Source of the DNA: Gammaproteobacteria bacterium
Lineage (GTDB): Bacteria; Pseudomonadota; Gammaproteobacteria; SZUA-229
DNA length: 11,813 nucleotides
Direction: 5' to 3'
NCBI GenBank assembly: GCA_015484935.1
Contig: WFUQ01000125.1
Span: 1-11,813 of the forward strand
Positions 1 through 7,037 of the stretch are shown here, piece by piece (the first letter of the stretch is position 1; each line of letters starts with the position of its first letter). A program made the translations under genes and the position numbers. The notes under the pieces are model-generated. The model was given only the letters and a program-made list of their open reading frames with translations. It ran no database searches and was not told where the DNA came from.

Positions 1-758
1 GACTGTTCGCCGAACAGACCGGACAAGAACTGGAATACGAGGCGCAGCTGGTGGCACTGGATGCCTTCCCACAGGCTGTAGAAGCATTCTGCAAGACGGG
101 CGGTAAGGGCCTGAACATCACCGTGCCGTTCAAACAGGCCGCGTTCGATCTGGCCGGCAACCTCAGTCCGCGTGCCAAACGCGCCGGTGCGGTCAACACA
201 CTGGTACTGCATAATGTCGATGACTACTACGGTGACAACACCGATGGTATCGGTCTTGCTCGTGACCTGATACGCAATCACAATCTGATCCTCGCCGGTA
301 AAAAGATATTGATCCTCGGTGCCGGTGGTGCAGTGAGAGGCGTACTCGACCCTCTGCTGGGCAACAAACCGACACAGCTCACGGTAGCGAACCGGACGGT
401 CGAAAAAGCGATCGCACTGGCAGAGACGTTCTCGGATGCCGGTAACATCAACGGTTGCGGTTTCGATGACCTGGCACATCAATCTTTCGATGTCATCATC
501 AATGCCACCTCTGCCAGCCTCAAGGGTGAGATGCCGAACCTGCCACGGTCTATCGTGTATGACCAGAGTTTCTGTTATGACATGATGTATGCCAGCGAAC
601 CGACCGTGTTCATGCGCTGGGCCGAAACCAACGGTGCCGGTCACATCAGTGACGGGTTAGGCATGCTGGTGGAGCAGGCAGCAGAATCGTTCAGCATCTG
701 GCGAGGTATCGAACCGGACACCCGACCGGTGATACAGGCGATCCGGGCATCGTTGTAA
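1..758 (+). CDS. aroE: Shikimate dehydrogenase, 5'-truncated by window edge
   Basis: AroE makes shikimate from 3-dehydroshikimate with NADPH, the fourth step of the cytosolic shikimate pathway to aromatic amino acids and folate. The reading frame is open from base 3, before the first possible start (GTG at 51), and residues before it (LFAEQTGQELEYEAQLVAL) still look like AroE. About 20 N-terminal residues, including the usual SKSP substrate loop, therefore lie outside the window. Visible signatures are NITVPFK with the catalytic lysine, AGAVNTL, GDNTDG with the catalytic aspartate, the Rossmann glycine loop GAGGAVRG, NRT for NADP phosphate recognition, INATS, and the C-terminal DGLGMLVEQAA. 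The remaining length fits the family's usual ~270 residues. No clear terminator follows; lemA starts 94 bp downstream in the same direction. Function is close to certain from the motif order. Confidence 0.96.
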   Translation, partial: LFAEQTGQELEYEAQLVALDAFPQAVEAFCKTGGKGLNITVPFKQAAFDLAGNLSPRAKRAGAVNTLVLHNVDDYYGDNTDGIGLARDLIRNHNLILAGKKILILGAGGAVRGVLDPLLGNKPTQLTVANRTVEKAIALAETFSDAGNINGCGFDDLAHQSFDVIINATSASLKGEMPNLPRSIVYDQSFCYDMMYASEPTVFMRWAETNGAGHISDGLGMLVEQAAESFSIWRGIEPDTRPVIQAIRASL

Positions 759-785
759 ATTATCAGGCTGAAATCAGGCACAGCG

Positions 786-813
786 TTGCATTCGGTCGAC
801 AATGTCATATACA
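786..813 (+). promoter_or_regulatory. Possible sigma-70 promoter for lemA
   Basis: TTGCAT (786-791) and TATACA (808-813) are separated by 16 nt and lie about 40 nt before the lemA ATG. The -35 box matches the consensus poorly (3 of 6). It is the best candidate in the 94-bp aroE-lemA gap, but read-through from aroE is equally possible. Confidence 0.3.
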
Positions 814-852
814 TAAGCAAGCTATCAAAATTACCACGCACAGGAATCAGAC

Positions 853-1449
853 ATGGGCACTTCTCTAATCGTTTTTCTGGTCATCATCGCCGCCATCATT
901 CTGTATATCATCAGCATATACAATTCACTGGTCACGCTGAGGAACCGCTTCAAGAACAGCTTCGCGCAGATAGAAGTCCAGCTGAAACGCCGTTATGACC
1001 TCATCCCCAATCTGATCGAAACCGCCAAAGGCGCGATGGCGCACGAACGCGAAACACTGGAAGCCGTCATCGCTGCACGAAATGCCGCCGCCCAGGGTCT
1101 CGCCAACGCGGCTGCCAACCCCGGCGATGCCGGTGCCATGCAGGCACTGATGGGTGCGGAATCGGCACTGGCGGGTGCCATGAGCAAGATGAACATCGTG
1201 ATGGAAGCTTATCCCGACATCAAGGCGAACCAGAACATGATGCAACTGAGCGAAGAACTCACCTCTACCGAGAACAAGGTCGCGTTCGCACGTCAGGCAT
1301 TCAATGATGCTGTGATGGAATACAACACCTATAAACAATCTTTCCCGCCAGTATTCTTCGCCACCAGCTTCGGTCATAAACAGGATGCCACCCTGCTGGA
1401 GTTCGAAGACAGCGCACAGATTCAGGCAGCACCGAAAGTCAGTTTCTAA
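853..1449 (+). CDS. lemA: LemA family protein
   Basis: A 198-residue LemA-type protein, the usual family length. Residues ~3-25 form one hydrophobic N-terminal membrane segment. A long helical, coiled-coil-like domain follows and opens with the family signature RRYDLIPNLIETAKGAMAHE (about residues 46-65). By family the N-terminus anchors a helical bundle to the inner membrane; the biochemical role of LemA proteins is not settled. The ATG is supported by AGGAA at 842-846 with a 6-nt spacer. The gene lies 21 nt before an M48 membrane metallopeptidase on the same strand. LemA genes are often found next to such proteases, so I infer that the two products act together, perhaps with LemA as scaffold or partner in envelope protein quality control. 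Family assignment is very sure; function is inference. Confidence 0.94.
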   Translation: MGTSLIVFLVIIAAIILYIISIYNSLVTLRNRFKNSFAQIEVQLKRRYDLIPNLIETAKGAMAHERETLEAVIAARNAAAQGLANAAANPGDAGAMQALMGAESALAGAMSKMNIVMEAYPDIKANQNMMQLSEELTSTENKVAFARQAFNDAVMEYNTYKQSFPPVFFATSFGHKQDATLLEFEDSAQIQAAPKVSF

Positions 1450-1470
1450 GCCCACTGTCGCTCTATCGCC

Positions 1471-3393
1471 ATGAATTTTTTTGCGGCACAGGACAAGGCA
1501 CGTAAGAACACGACACGTCTGGTCGTGTTGTTTCTGCTGGCGGTGTTCTCACTGATATCTATCAGTAACATCGCTGTGCTCATCGCCATGGGCTACTTCA
1601 ACCCGGAACTGTTCGCTGCGGATGATTTTCTGGGGCAGTTCAACTGGCATACTTTCGGTCTGATCAGTGTCGCCATCACCACCGTCATCGTCATCGGTAC
1701 CGTCTATAAACTGCTGCAACTGTCACAGGGTGGTTCAGCAGTGGCAGAGATGCTGGGCGGCAAACTCATCCCCGCCAACACCTACGATTACAACGAAAAG
1801 AAACTGATCAACGTGGTCACCGAGATGGCGATCGCATCCGGCACGCCGGTACCGCCGGTGTATGTCATGCAGAACGAACACGGCATCAATGCCTTCGCAG
1901 CCGGGTATCACGCGGGTGATGCAGTCGTCGCGGTCACGCGCGGCACCCTGGAGACATTGAGCCGCGATGAATTACAGGGTGTCATCGCGCATGAGTTCAG
2001 CCACATCTTCAACGGCGATATGCGACTCAATATCCGCCTCATCGGCATACTGCACGGCATACTGGTGATCGGTCTCATCGGTTATCAGCTGTTACGTTTC
2101 ACCCCGCGCACAAGGCATTCACGCAGCGGCAACGGCGCGGCTCCCATCGCTGCCATGGGTATCGGGCTGATGATCATCGGTTATACCGGCACTTTCTTCG
2201 GCAACCTGATCAAGAGTGCGGTCAGCCGGCAACGTGAATATCTCGCCGATGCCTCTGCGGTTCAGTTCACCCGCAACCCGTCAGGCATCGCCGATGCGCT
2301 CAAGAAGATAGGCGGCAGCAGTAACGGTTCGATAGTACGTAATCCCGGTGCCGACGAGATCAGCCATGCCTTCTTCAGTGAAGGAGTCAGCCATTTTCTC
2401 AGCTTCATGATGGCGACCCATCCTCCACTGGAGAAACGCATCCGCGCACTCGAACCCGGCTGGGATGGAAAATTCATCACCCCGACAGTCGACAAAGAGA
2501 CACCGGCAGAGACAAAACCCGCCCCGGCATTCAACCCTGAATCGTTGATCACCGTCGCGACGATACTGGCATCACAGGATGCGATCGACAGTGTCGGCGC
2601 ACCACAGAAACAACATCTGGATTATGCCAGACAGATGCTGAGCGCCATCCCTATCGAGTTCGTCGAAGCCGCAAACAGTCCGTTCAGTTGTCGCGCACTG
2701 ATCTATTTTTTATTGCTCAGTCATGACCCCGAGATCGAACAACAACAGATCGACTACCTGATGATACACGCCGATGATGGCGTGACTGCAGCCACACTGC
2801 AACTGTCCAATATGCGAGACCGCATGGACAAGAACTTCCGCCTGGCACTGATCAATATGTCCTTGTCCAGCCTGCGCCAGCTCACTCAGCGACAATACCT
2901 GCGCTTCATCGAAAACGTCGATGAGTTAGCCAAGGCAGACAGGAAGATAAGCCTGTTCGAGTGGACCCTCCAGAAGATATTACGCCATCATCTGGATCCG
3001 ATATTCGATAAGCAGACCAGCGCACCGGCAAGATACAAGACCTGCGCACAGCTCAACGACGAGTGCTTATTATTGTTATCGGTGTTGTGGCATTCCGGTC
3101 ACAATCAGGCTGAACATATCGACGCATTCGACTCTGCACTGACCGACCTGAAACTGACGGGAAAAATAATCGCAGAAGAGACCTTAAAACTGTCCGACCT
3201 CAATGCCGCCATGGACAAACTGGCATTGCTGTACCCACTGAAGAAACCGAAATTGTTGAAAGCCTGCGCCAAAGTCATCGCTGCCGACAACAAGGTCACT
3301 GCCACCGAATCAGAACTATTCCGCGCCATCGCAGCGATACTGGATTGCCCGATGCCACCGATCGTTACCGGCGGCGATCCAAAGGACGCGTAG
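1471..3393 (+). CDS. M48 (HtpX/Ste24p-like) membrane zinc metallopeptidase with long C-terminal domain
   Basis: A 640-residue membrane protease. Two hydrophobic segments (~16-42 and ~62-85) precede the zinc site HEFSH (H174, E175, H178), followed by two more segments (~188-208 and ~222-248). The third zinc ligand lies in REYLADA (E256). This is the M48 fold, with cleavage expected at or near the inner membrane. HtpX itself is ~290 residues, so about 300 residues here are extra. That part is soluble, helical and leucine-rich. It contains two similar short elements, ADRKIS near residue 489 and ADNKVT near 605, each in a helix-acid loop-helix setting that recalls TerB-like domains; this likeness is by eye. 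No good Shine-Dalgarno precedes the ATG, so translation may be coupled to lemA, whose stop is 21 nt upstream. Protease family is very sure; substrate is unknown. Confidence 0.93.
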   Translation: MNFFAAQDKARKNTTRLVVLFLLAVFSLISISNIAVLIAMGYFNPELFAADDFLGQFNWHTFGLISVAITTVIVIGTVYKLLQLSQGGSAVAEMLGGKLIPANTYDYNEKKLINVVTEMAIASGTPVPPVYVMQNEHGINAFAAGYHAGDAVVAVTRGTLETLSRDELQGVIAHEFSHIFNGDMRLNIRLIGILHGILVIGLIGYQLLRFTPRTRHSRSGNGAAPIAAMGIGLMIIGYTGTFFGNLIKSAVSRQREYLADASAVQFTRNPSGIADALKKIGGSSNGSIVRNPGADEISHAFFSEGVSHFLSFMMATHPPLEKRIRALEPGWDGKFITPTVDKETPAETKPAPAFNPESLITVATILASQDAIDSVGAPQKQHLDYARQMLSAIPIEFVEAANSPFSCRALIYFLLLSHDPEIEQQQIDYLMIHADDGVTAATLQLSNMRDRMDKNFRLALINMSLSSLRQLTQRQYLRFIENVDELAKADRKISLFEWTLQKILRHHLDPIFDKQTSAPARYKTCAQLNDECLLLLSVLWHSGHNQAEHIDAFDSALTDLKLTGKIIAEETLKLSDLNAAMDKLALLYPLKKPKLLKACAKVIAADNKVTATESELFRAIAAILDCPMPPIVTGGDPKDA

Positions 3394-3437
3394 ATTTAAA
3401 GACGCTTAAATCTTATGTCGATTCTTTAACTCGACAT
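3393..3437. terminator. Two small hairpins at the convergent 3' ends (possible bidirectional terminator)
   Basis: GATTTAA (3393-3399) and TTAAATC (3406-3412) form a perfect 7-bp inverted repeat around AGACGC, touching the stop codons of both convergent genes. A second stem, TATGTCGA (3414-3421) with TCGACATA (3431-3438), lies inside the last codons of the carbonic anhydrase gene. Neither has a classical GC-rich stem plus T-tract, so terminator function is tentative. Confidence 0.35.
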
Positions 3438-3933
3438 AGTGTTTGGCCGAATACCTCAAGAACTCTTTTTCCTTATCGGTCAGCTCGCGGGCTTTTTTGA
3501 CCGGACTACCCAGCCACAGAAAACCACTCTCCAGCACCTTGCGAGGTGGCACCAGACTACCGGCGCCGACCATCACTTCAGTCTGCACTACCGCACCATC
3601 GAGTATCACCGCACCCATGCCGATCAGACACATGCTCTCCACCGTGCAGGCATGCACTACCGCATTGTGGCCGACGGTGACATCATCACCGATAGACAGC
3701 GGATTACCACCCGGTGCAAACTCACTGTCATGGGTGACATGCAGGATGCTGCCATCCTGGATATTGGTGCGCTCGCCGATACGGATAGACTGGATATCCC
3801 CGCGGATGGAACACATCGGCCACACCGAGGTATCGGCTCCGATGACCACGTTGCCGGTCACGACTGCCGCATCATCGACGAAAGCAGAATCATCTATCTG
3901 CGGCTCATATTGTTCAAATGTTCGAATTGTCAT
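3406..3933 (-). CDS. yrdA: Gamma-carbonic anhydrase family protein (YrdA-like)
   Basis: A 175-residue left-handed beta-helix (hexapeptide-repeat) protein of the gamma-carbonic anhydrase class, the family's usual size. Repeating V/I-G turns run from about residue 25 to 140, and a C-terminal helix (~150-175) should pack against the trimer. Catalytic-site residues are visible: R44 and D46 in IRGD, Q59 in NIQDG, one or both histidines of LHVTH (H65/H68), and H89 and H94 in VGHNAVVHAC. By family these bind zinc or iron between subunits. Many YrdA-type members show little or no measured carbonic anhydrase activity, so CO2 hydration is possible but not assured. The ATG at 3933 fits the family start (MTIRTFEQYEPQID). 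The gene is divergent from ubiA and convergent with the M48 gene, so it is probably its own transcript. Confidence 0.93.
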   Translation of the reverse strand: MTIRTFEQYEPQIDDSAFVDDAAVVTGNVVIGADTSVWPMCSIRGDIQSIRIGERTNIQDGSILHVTHDSEFAPGGNPLSIGDDVTVGHNAVVHACTVESMCLIGMGAVILDGAVVQTEVMVGAGSLVPPRKVLESGFLWLGSPVKKARELTDKEKEFLRYSAKHYVELKNRHKI

Positions 3934-4008
3934 AGTGCAATCTTACGGCTTCGCATACGAATAGCAAAGCGATAACGCGCGCACCGCAGTCACAGACAAG
4001 CGGTTTTT

Positions 4009-4017
4009 TGCTATTAT
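4009..4017 (+). promoter_or_regulatory. Extended -10 promoter element of ubiA
   Basis: TGCTATTAT is an extended -10 box with no good -35 box in front (GTCACA at 3989-3994 is weak). A start site ~7 nt after the box would fall on the ubiA ATG at 4024. The same 9-mer forms the candidate comF -10 on the other strand (5951-5959). Confidence 0.45.
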
Positions 4018-4023
4018 GCCGCG

Positions 4024-4974
4024 ATGAATCTGGCGACGGCACAAGACAAGCTCAAATCCCTGTTACACAAGCTCGATCAGTGGATAACCCATGCTGCGCA
4101 ATCACCCTGGATGGACAGACTGGCGTTATACGCCGAGCTGATCCGACTGGACAAACCCATCGGCATCCTGTTATTGCTGTGGCCGACACTGGTGGCATTG
4201 TGGATCGCAGCACAGGGCTGGCCGGACTTCGGTGTGCTGTTCGTGTTCGTGGCCGGTGTGTTTCTGATGCGCTCTGCCGGTTGCGCCATCAATGACTACG
4301 CCGACAGGCACATCGATAGAAAAGTCGCCCGCACGCAGAATCGCCCACTCACCTCCGGCCGTGTCACCGAGAAAGAAACCCTGCTGGTATTCGCAGCCCT
4401 CAGTGCAACCGCATTTGTGCTGGTGCTGTTCATGAACAATCTCACCATCATGCTATCTTTCGTCGGCATCGCGCTGGCCGTGAGTTATCCGTTCATGAAA
4501 CGTTATCACTACCTGCCGCAAGTACATCTCGGTGCAGCCTTCGGCTGGGCGGTACCGATGGCGTTCGCGGCGCAGGCAGATGAAGTGCAGCCGGTAACCT
4601 GGTTATTGTTCATGGCGACGGTATTATGGGCAACCGCCTATGACACCATGTACGGCATGGTCGATCGCGAAGATGACATGAAGATCGGAGTAAAGAGCAC
4701 AGCGATATTATTCGGCAGCGCGGACAAACTCATCATCGGCATCATCCAGGCCATCCTCATCATCGACATGTTGTTGATTGGACAGCAGGCGAACCTCGGT
4801 GGTTTCTATTACATCGGAGTCGTGGTCGCTGCAGTGTTGAGTCTCTGGCAACAATACCTGATAAAAGACCGCCAGCCGGAACTGTGTTTCAAAGCCTTCC
4901 TCAACAACAACTACCTCGGACTCGCCTGGTTCGCCGGTGTGTTGCTGGATTACCAGTTCGGTGCGATGACATGA
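4024..4974 (+). CDS. ubiA: 4-hydroxybenzoate polyprenyltransferase
   Basis: UbiA attaches the polyprenyl tail to 4-hydroxybenzoate, the first membrane step of ubiquinone synthesis. Both aspartate-rich, Mg-binding motifs are intact: N90-D91-x-x-D94-x-x-x-D98 and D207-x-x-Y-x-x-x-D214-x-x-D217. LDKPIG, QNRPLTSG and KSTAILFG are also typical. About eight or nine hydrophobic segments cover the chain. From this ATG it has 316 residues, some 25 more than E. coli UbiA. An internal ATG at 4111 (MDRLALYAELIRLDKPIG) would give a typical 287. Neither start has a convincing Shine-Dalgarno. The ATG at 4024 lies only 6 nt after an extended -10 box, so the mRNA would be leaderless or the inner start is used. 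No ubiC (chorismate lyase) is adjacent. The function is sure; the start is not. Confidence 0.95.
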   Translation: MNLATAQDKLKSLLHKLDQWITHAAQSPWMDRLALYAELIRLDKPIGILLLLWPTLVALWIAAQGWPDFGVLFVFVAGVFLMRSAGCAINDYADRHIDRKVARTQNRPLTSGRVTEKETLLVFAALSATAFVLVLFMNNLTIMLSFVGIALAVSYPFMKRYHYLPQVHLGAAFGWAVPMAFAAQADEVQPVTWLLFMATVLWATAYDTMYGMVDREDDMKIGVKSTAILFGSADKLIIGIIQAILIIDMLLIGQQANLGGFYYIGVVVAAVLSLWQQYLIKDRQPELCFKAFLNNNYLGLAWFAGVLLDYQFGAMT

Positions 4975-4990
4975 GTTGGTGCTAATACTT

Positions 4991-5194
4991 TAGCCGCGAA
5001 GGGCGCTAAAAACCGTGAGCCCGCAAATGAACGCTAATTAACGCAAATAAAAACCAATATTATTGTTGGTTGTGTGCGTAGTAAGAGGCAGTTAAGTGTA
5101 AGTGAGTTTGTACGTTTTTGACTTAACATTAGCGTTTATTCGCGTTCATTTGCGGACTAAAGATCTTCTTTGCGCTCTTCGCGTCCTTCGCGAC
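4991..5194. repeat. Nested inverted-repeat intergenic element between convergent ubiA and comF
   Basis: Inner arms of 24 nt (5021-5044 and 5132-5155) are inverted copies with only two mismatches; both read from a CCGCAAATGAACGC core. Outer arms (4993-5006 and 5181-5194) pair GCCGCGAAGGGCGC with the complement of GCGTCCTTCGCGAC, 12 of 14 matching. Between the inner arms sit two further perfect stems, AACCAA/TTGGTT (5052-5057, 5066-5071) and GTTAAGT/ACTTAAC (5091-5097, 5121-5127). The left inner arm is also a run of ~10-nt units beginning CGC. There is no ORF. It may act as a bidirectional terminator for ubiA and comF, or be a small non-autonomous mobile repeat; it looks like a dispersed family rather than a unique sequence. 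Confidence 0.75.
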
Positions 5195-5206
5195 AAAAAC
5201 ACCCCC

Positions 5207-5920
5207 TCACTTCAATGTCGCCCGCGCTATCGACCAGACCGATACCTGCTGCACGCCCTGCTGTTTTAACAACCGTGCTATCTCGTTCACGGTCGAACCG
5301 GTGGTGACGACATCATCGACGATGGCGACATGTTTGTACTTTACCGGCTTCACCAGTTCGAACGCGCCCTTGATATTTTTTCTGCGCTGCTCGACATTCA
5401 AGCCGGTCTGGTGACTGGTGGGGCGCACACGTTTTACCGGCTTCAGTAACATCGGCAGTCCGAGTTTCTTGCTCACCACCCGTGACAATTCGATGGACTG
5501 ATTGAAACCGCGCTTTCTTATCCGGCTGGTGTGCAACGGCACCGGTAATATCGCATCGACTGTCTGCGACGGCTGTTCGATGACCCGACGATACAGCAGC
5601 TTTCCCAGCGTCCTCGCCAGCACCAGACGGTCATTGAATTTGAGTTGTGAGATGATCCTGGCGGCATCCTGCTCGTATTCGAACAGGCTTATCGACGAGT
5701 CGAATACCGGTGGAGAACGCAGGCACTTACCGCACACCAGTGGTGGCGCATCCTCCGCGGGTACGGACGGTAACGGCAAAGCACACTGAGTACAGGCACG
5801 CTGGTTATGGGGTAAGGCATCCAGACAGCGGCGGCACAGGTCCAGCTCGTCACAGCCAGCTGCATCGCATAACAGACACCGGGGTGGGAATATCAGATCG
5901 ACAAAATACGAAAAATTCAT
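5207..5920 (-). CDS. comF: ComF family phosphoribosyltransferase-like protein
   Basis: A ComF protein of 237 residues, linked by family to DNA uptake and natural transformation; the enzymatic substrate is not established. The N-terminus carries a cysteine-rich zinc ribbon (C15/C18, C23, C29/C32, C43/C46, C63/C66). It is followed by a type I phosphoribosyltransferase domain with LPVPLH, RGFNQS, RxTxxQTGL and the PRPP loop VAIVDDVVTTGST (~198-210). The frame stays open to an ATG at 5974, but I chose 5920. The sequence from there (MNFSYFVDLIFPPRC) is the usual ComF start. The strong Shine-Dalgarno GGAGGG lies 11 nt before it, and the candidate promoter would begin transcription near 5944, inside the longer form. 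It is divergent from bioB, a common gammaproteobacterial arrangement. Whether the cell is competent cannot be seen here. Confidence 0.93.
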   Translation of the reverse strand: MNFSYFVDLIFPPRCLLCDAAGCDELDLCRRCLDALPHNQRACTQCALPLPSVPAEDAPPLVCGKCLRSPPVFDSSISLFEYEQDAARIISQLKFNDRLVLARTLGKLLYRRVIEQPSQTVDAILPVPLHTSRIRKRGFNQSIELSRVVSKKLGLPMLLKPVKRVRPTSHQTGLNVEQRRKNIKGAFELVKPVKYKHVAIVDDVVTTGSTVNEIARLLKQQGVQQVSVWSIARATLK

Positions 5921-5949
5921 TTTTTCACTAGCCCTCCTTAGCCAGGATG

Positions 5950-5978
5950 TATAATAGCACCCTGATTTCACCAAGCAA
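5950..5978. promoter_or_regulatory. Overlapping divergent promoters of comF (minus) and bioB (plus)
   Basis: On the plus strand TATAAT (5950-5955) is a perfect -10 box, 31 nt before the bioB ATG, but no good -35 lies at the right distance. On the minus strand the same bases give TGCTATTAT (5951-5959), with TTGCTT (5973-5978) 16 nt upstream as a -35 for comF. The two -10 boxes share five bases, so polymerase could hardly hold both at once. Confidence 0.55.
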
Positions 5979-5986
5979 TACTGAAC

Positions 5987-6967
5987 ATGACCACACTACG
6001 CCACGACTGGAAAAAATCCGATATCGCCGATCTGTTCGATCTGCCTTTCAACGACCTGCTGTTTCAGGCACACAGCCTGCACCGCGAACATTTCGACCCG
6101 AATCAGGTACAGGTCAGCACCCTGCTCAGCATCAAGACCGGTGCCTGCCCGGAAGACTGTGGCTACTGTTCGCAGAGCGCACGCAACGATGCCGAAGTCG
6201 AACGCGAGCGACTATTACCACTGGAAGAAGTGCTGGAATCGGCTCGCAATGCGAAAGCCAACGGTGCATCCCGTTTCTGCATGGGCGCGGCATGGCGTAA
6301 CCCGACTGACAAGAATCTCGATAAAGTCATCGACATGGTCATCGGTGTGAAACAGATGGGCATGGAGACTTGCGTCACGCTGGGCATGCTCACCGAACAG
6401 CAGACACAACGTCTGAAGGATGCCGGACTGGATTACTATAATCACAACCTCGACACCTCGCCCGAATATTATGGCGATGTCATCACTACCCGCACCTATC
6501 AGGATCGACTCGACACGCTGGAGCATGTCCGCGATGCCGGCATCAACGTCTGTAGCGGCGGCATACTCGGTATGGGCGAAGGTCGCAGTGACCGTGTATC
6601 GCTGTTGCAACAGCTCGCCAACCTGCCGCAACATCCTGAAAGCGTGCCCATCAACATGCTGGTACAGGTCGAAGGCACACCGCTACATGGTGTCGATAAA
6701 CTGGAGCCACTGGAATTCGTGCGCACCATCGCTGTTGCTCGCATCCTGATGCCACAATCGATGGTACGTCTGTCTGCCGGTCGCACCGAGATGAGCGATG
6801 AAGAACAGGCTTTATGTTTCTTCGCAGGTGCCAACTCTATCTTCTATGGTGAGAAGTTATTGACCACGGCCAATCCTGACGAGAATCATGACCAGCAGTT
6901 GTTTGATCGCCTTGGCATCAATAAAGTCTCTGAAGCTCAGGATAGTCCTGACGTTGCGATAGCTTGA
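5987..6967 (+). CDS. bioB: Biotin synthase
   Basis: BioB is the radical-SAM enzyme that inserts sulfur into dethiobiotin, the last step of biotin synthesis in the cytosol. At 326 residues it is close to the usual ~340. The radical-SAM [4Fe-4S] cysteines are C54, C58 and C61 in CPEDCGYC. The [2Fe-2S] ligands C98, C129, C189 and R261 are all present, in FCMGAAW, ETCVTLG, NVCSGG and VRLSAGR. YNHNLDT and [10 protein letters not shown] are also typical. The ATG at 5987 gives the expected N-terminus but has only a weak ribosome site. It is divergent from comF and followed by bioF 70 nt downstream. I see no BirA-type inverted operator in the 66-bp comF-bioB spacer. Confidence 0.97.
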   Translation: MTTLRHDWKKSDIADLFDLPFNDLLFQAHSLHREHFDPNQVQVSTLLSIKTGACPEDCGYCSQSARNDAEVERERLLPLEEVLESARNAKANGASRFCMGAAWRNPTDKNLDKVIDMVIGVKQMGMETCVTLGMLTEQQTQRLKDAGLDYYNHNLDTSPEYYGDVITTRTYQDRLDTLEHVRDAGINVCSGGILGMGEGRSDRVSLLQQLANLPQHPESVPINMLVQVEGTPLHGVDKLEPLEFVRTIAVARILMPQSMVRLSAGRTEMSDEEQALCFFAGANSIFYGEKLLTTANPDENHDQQLFDRLGINKVSEAQDSPDVAIA

Positions 6968-6975
6968 CGGCGGGT

Positions 6976-7029
6976 TCACCGCAGAGACGCGGAGGGCGCA
7001 GAGAAAGACAAATCATAATTAACTCTGCG
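6976..7029. repeat. CGC-phased intergenic repeat between bioB and bioF
   Basis: Three short units beginning CGC lie head to tail: CGCAGAGA (6980-6987), CGCGGAGGG (6988-6996) and CGCAGAGAAA (6997-7006). CTCTGCG at 7023-7029 is an inverted copy, so CGCAGAG/CTCTGCG can form a 7-bp stem around a 19-nt loop. The design resembles the element after ubiA. It fills most of the gap and ends 8 nt before the bioF start. Confidence 0.65.
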
Positions 7030-7037
7030 TAACATAT

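Noticed and set aside
925..1455. 176-codon antisense ORF over lemA
   Set aside because: It is a mirror of the well-supported lemA frame, has no family features, and has no independent signals.
3439..3975. Two long plus-strand ORFs over the gamma-carbonic anhydrase gene
   Set aside because: The minus-strand frame carries a complete conserved hexapeptide-repeat protein; the plus-strand products are low-information shadows rich in H, R and T.
5921..5974. Upstream ATG at 5974 as the comF start
   Set aside because: The added residues do not match ComF proteins, the strong Shine-Dalgarno lies inside them, and the candidate promoter lies downstream of that ATG.
5921..5986. BirA operator upstream of bioB
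   Set aside because: No TTGTAAACC-type half-site or its inverted partner is present in the 66-bp spacer.
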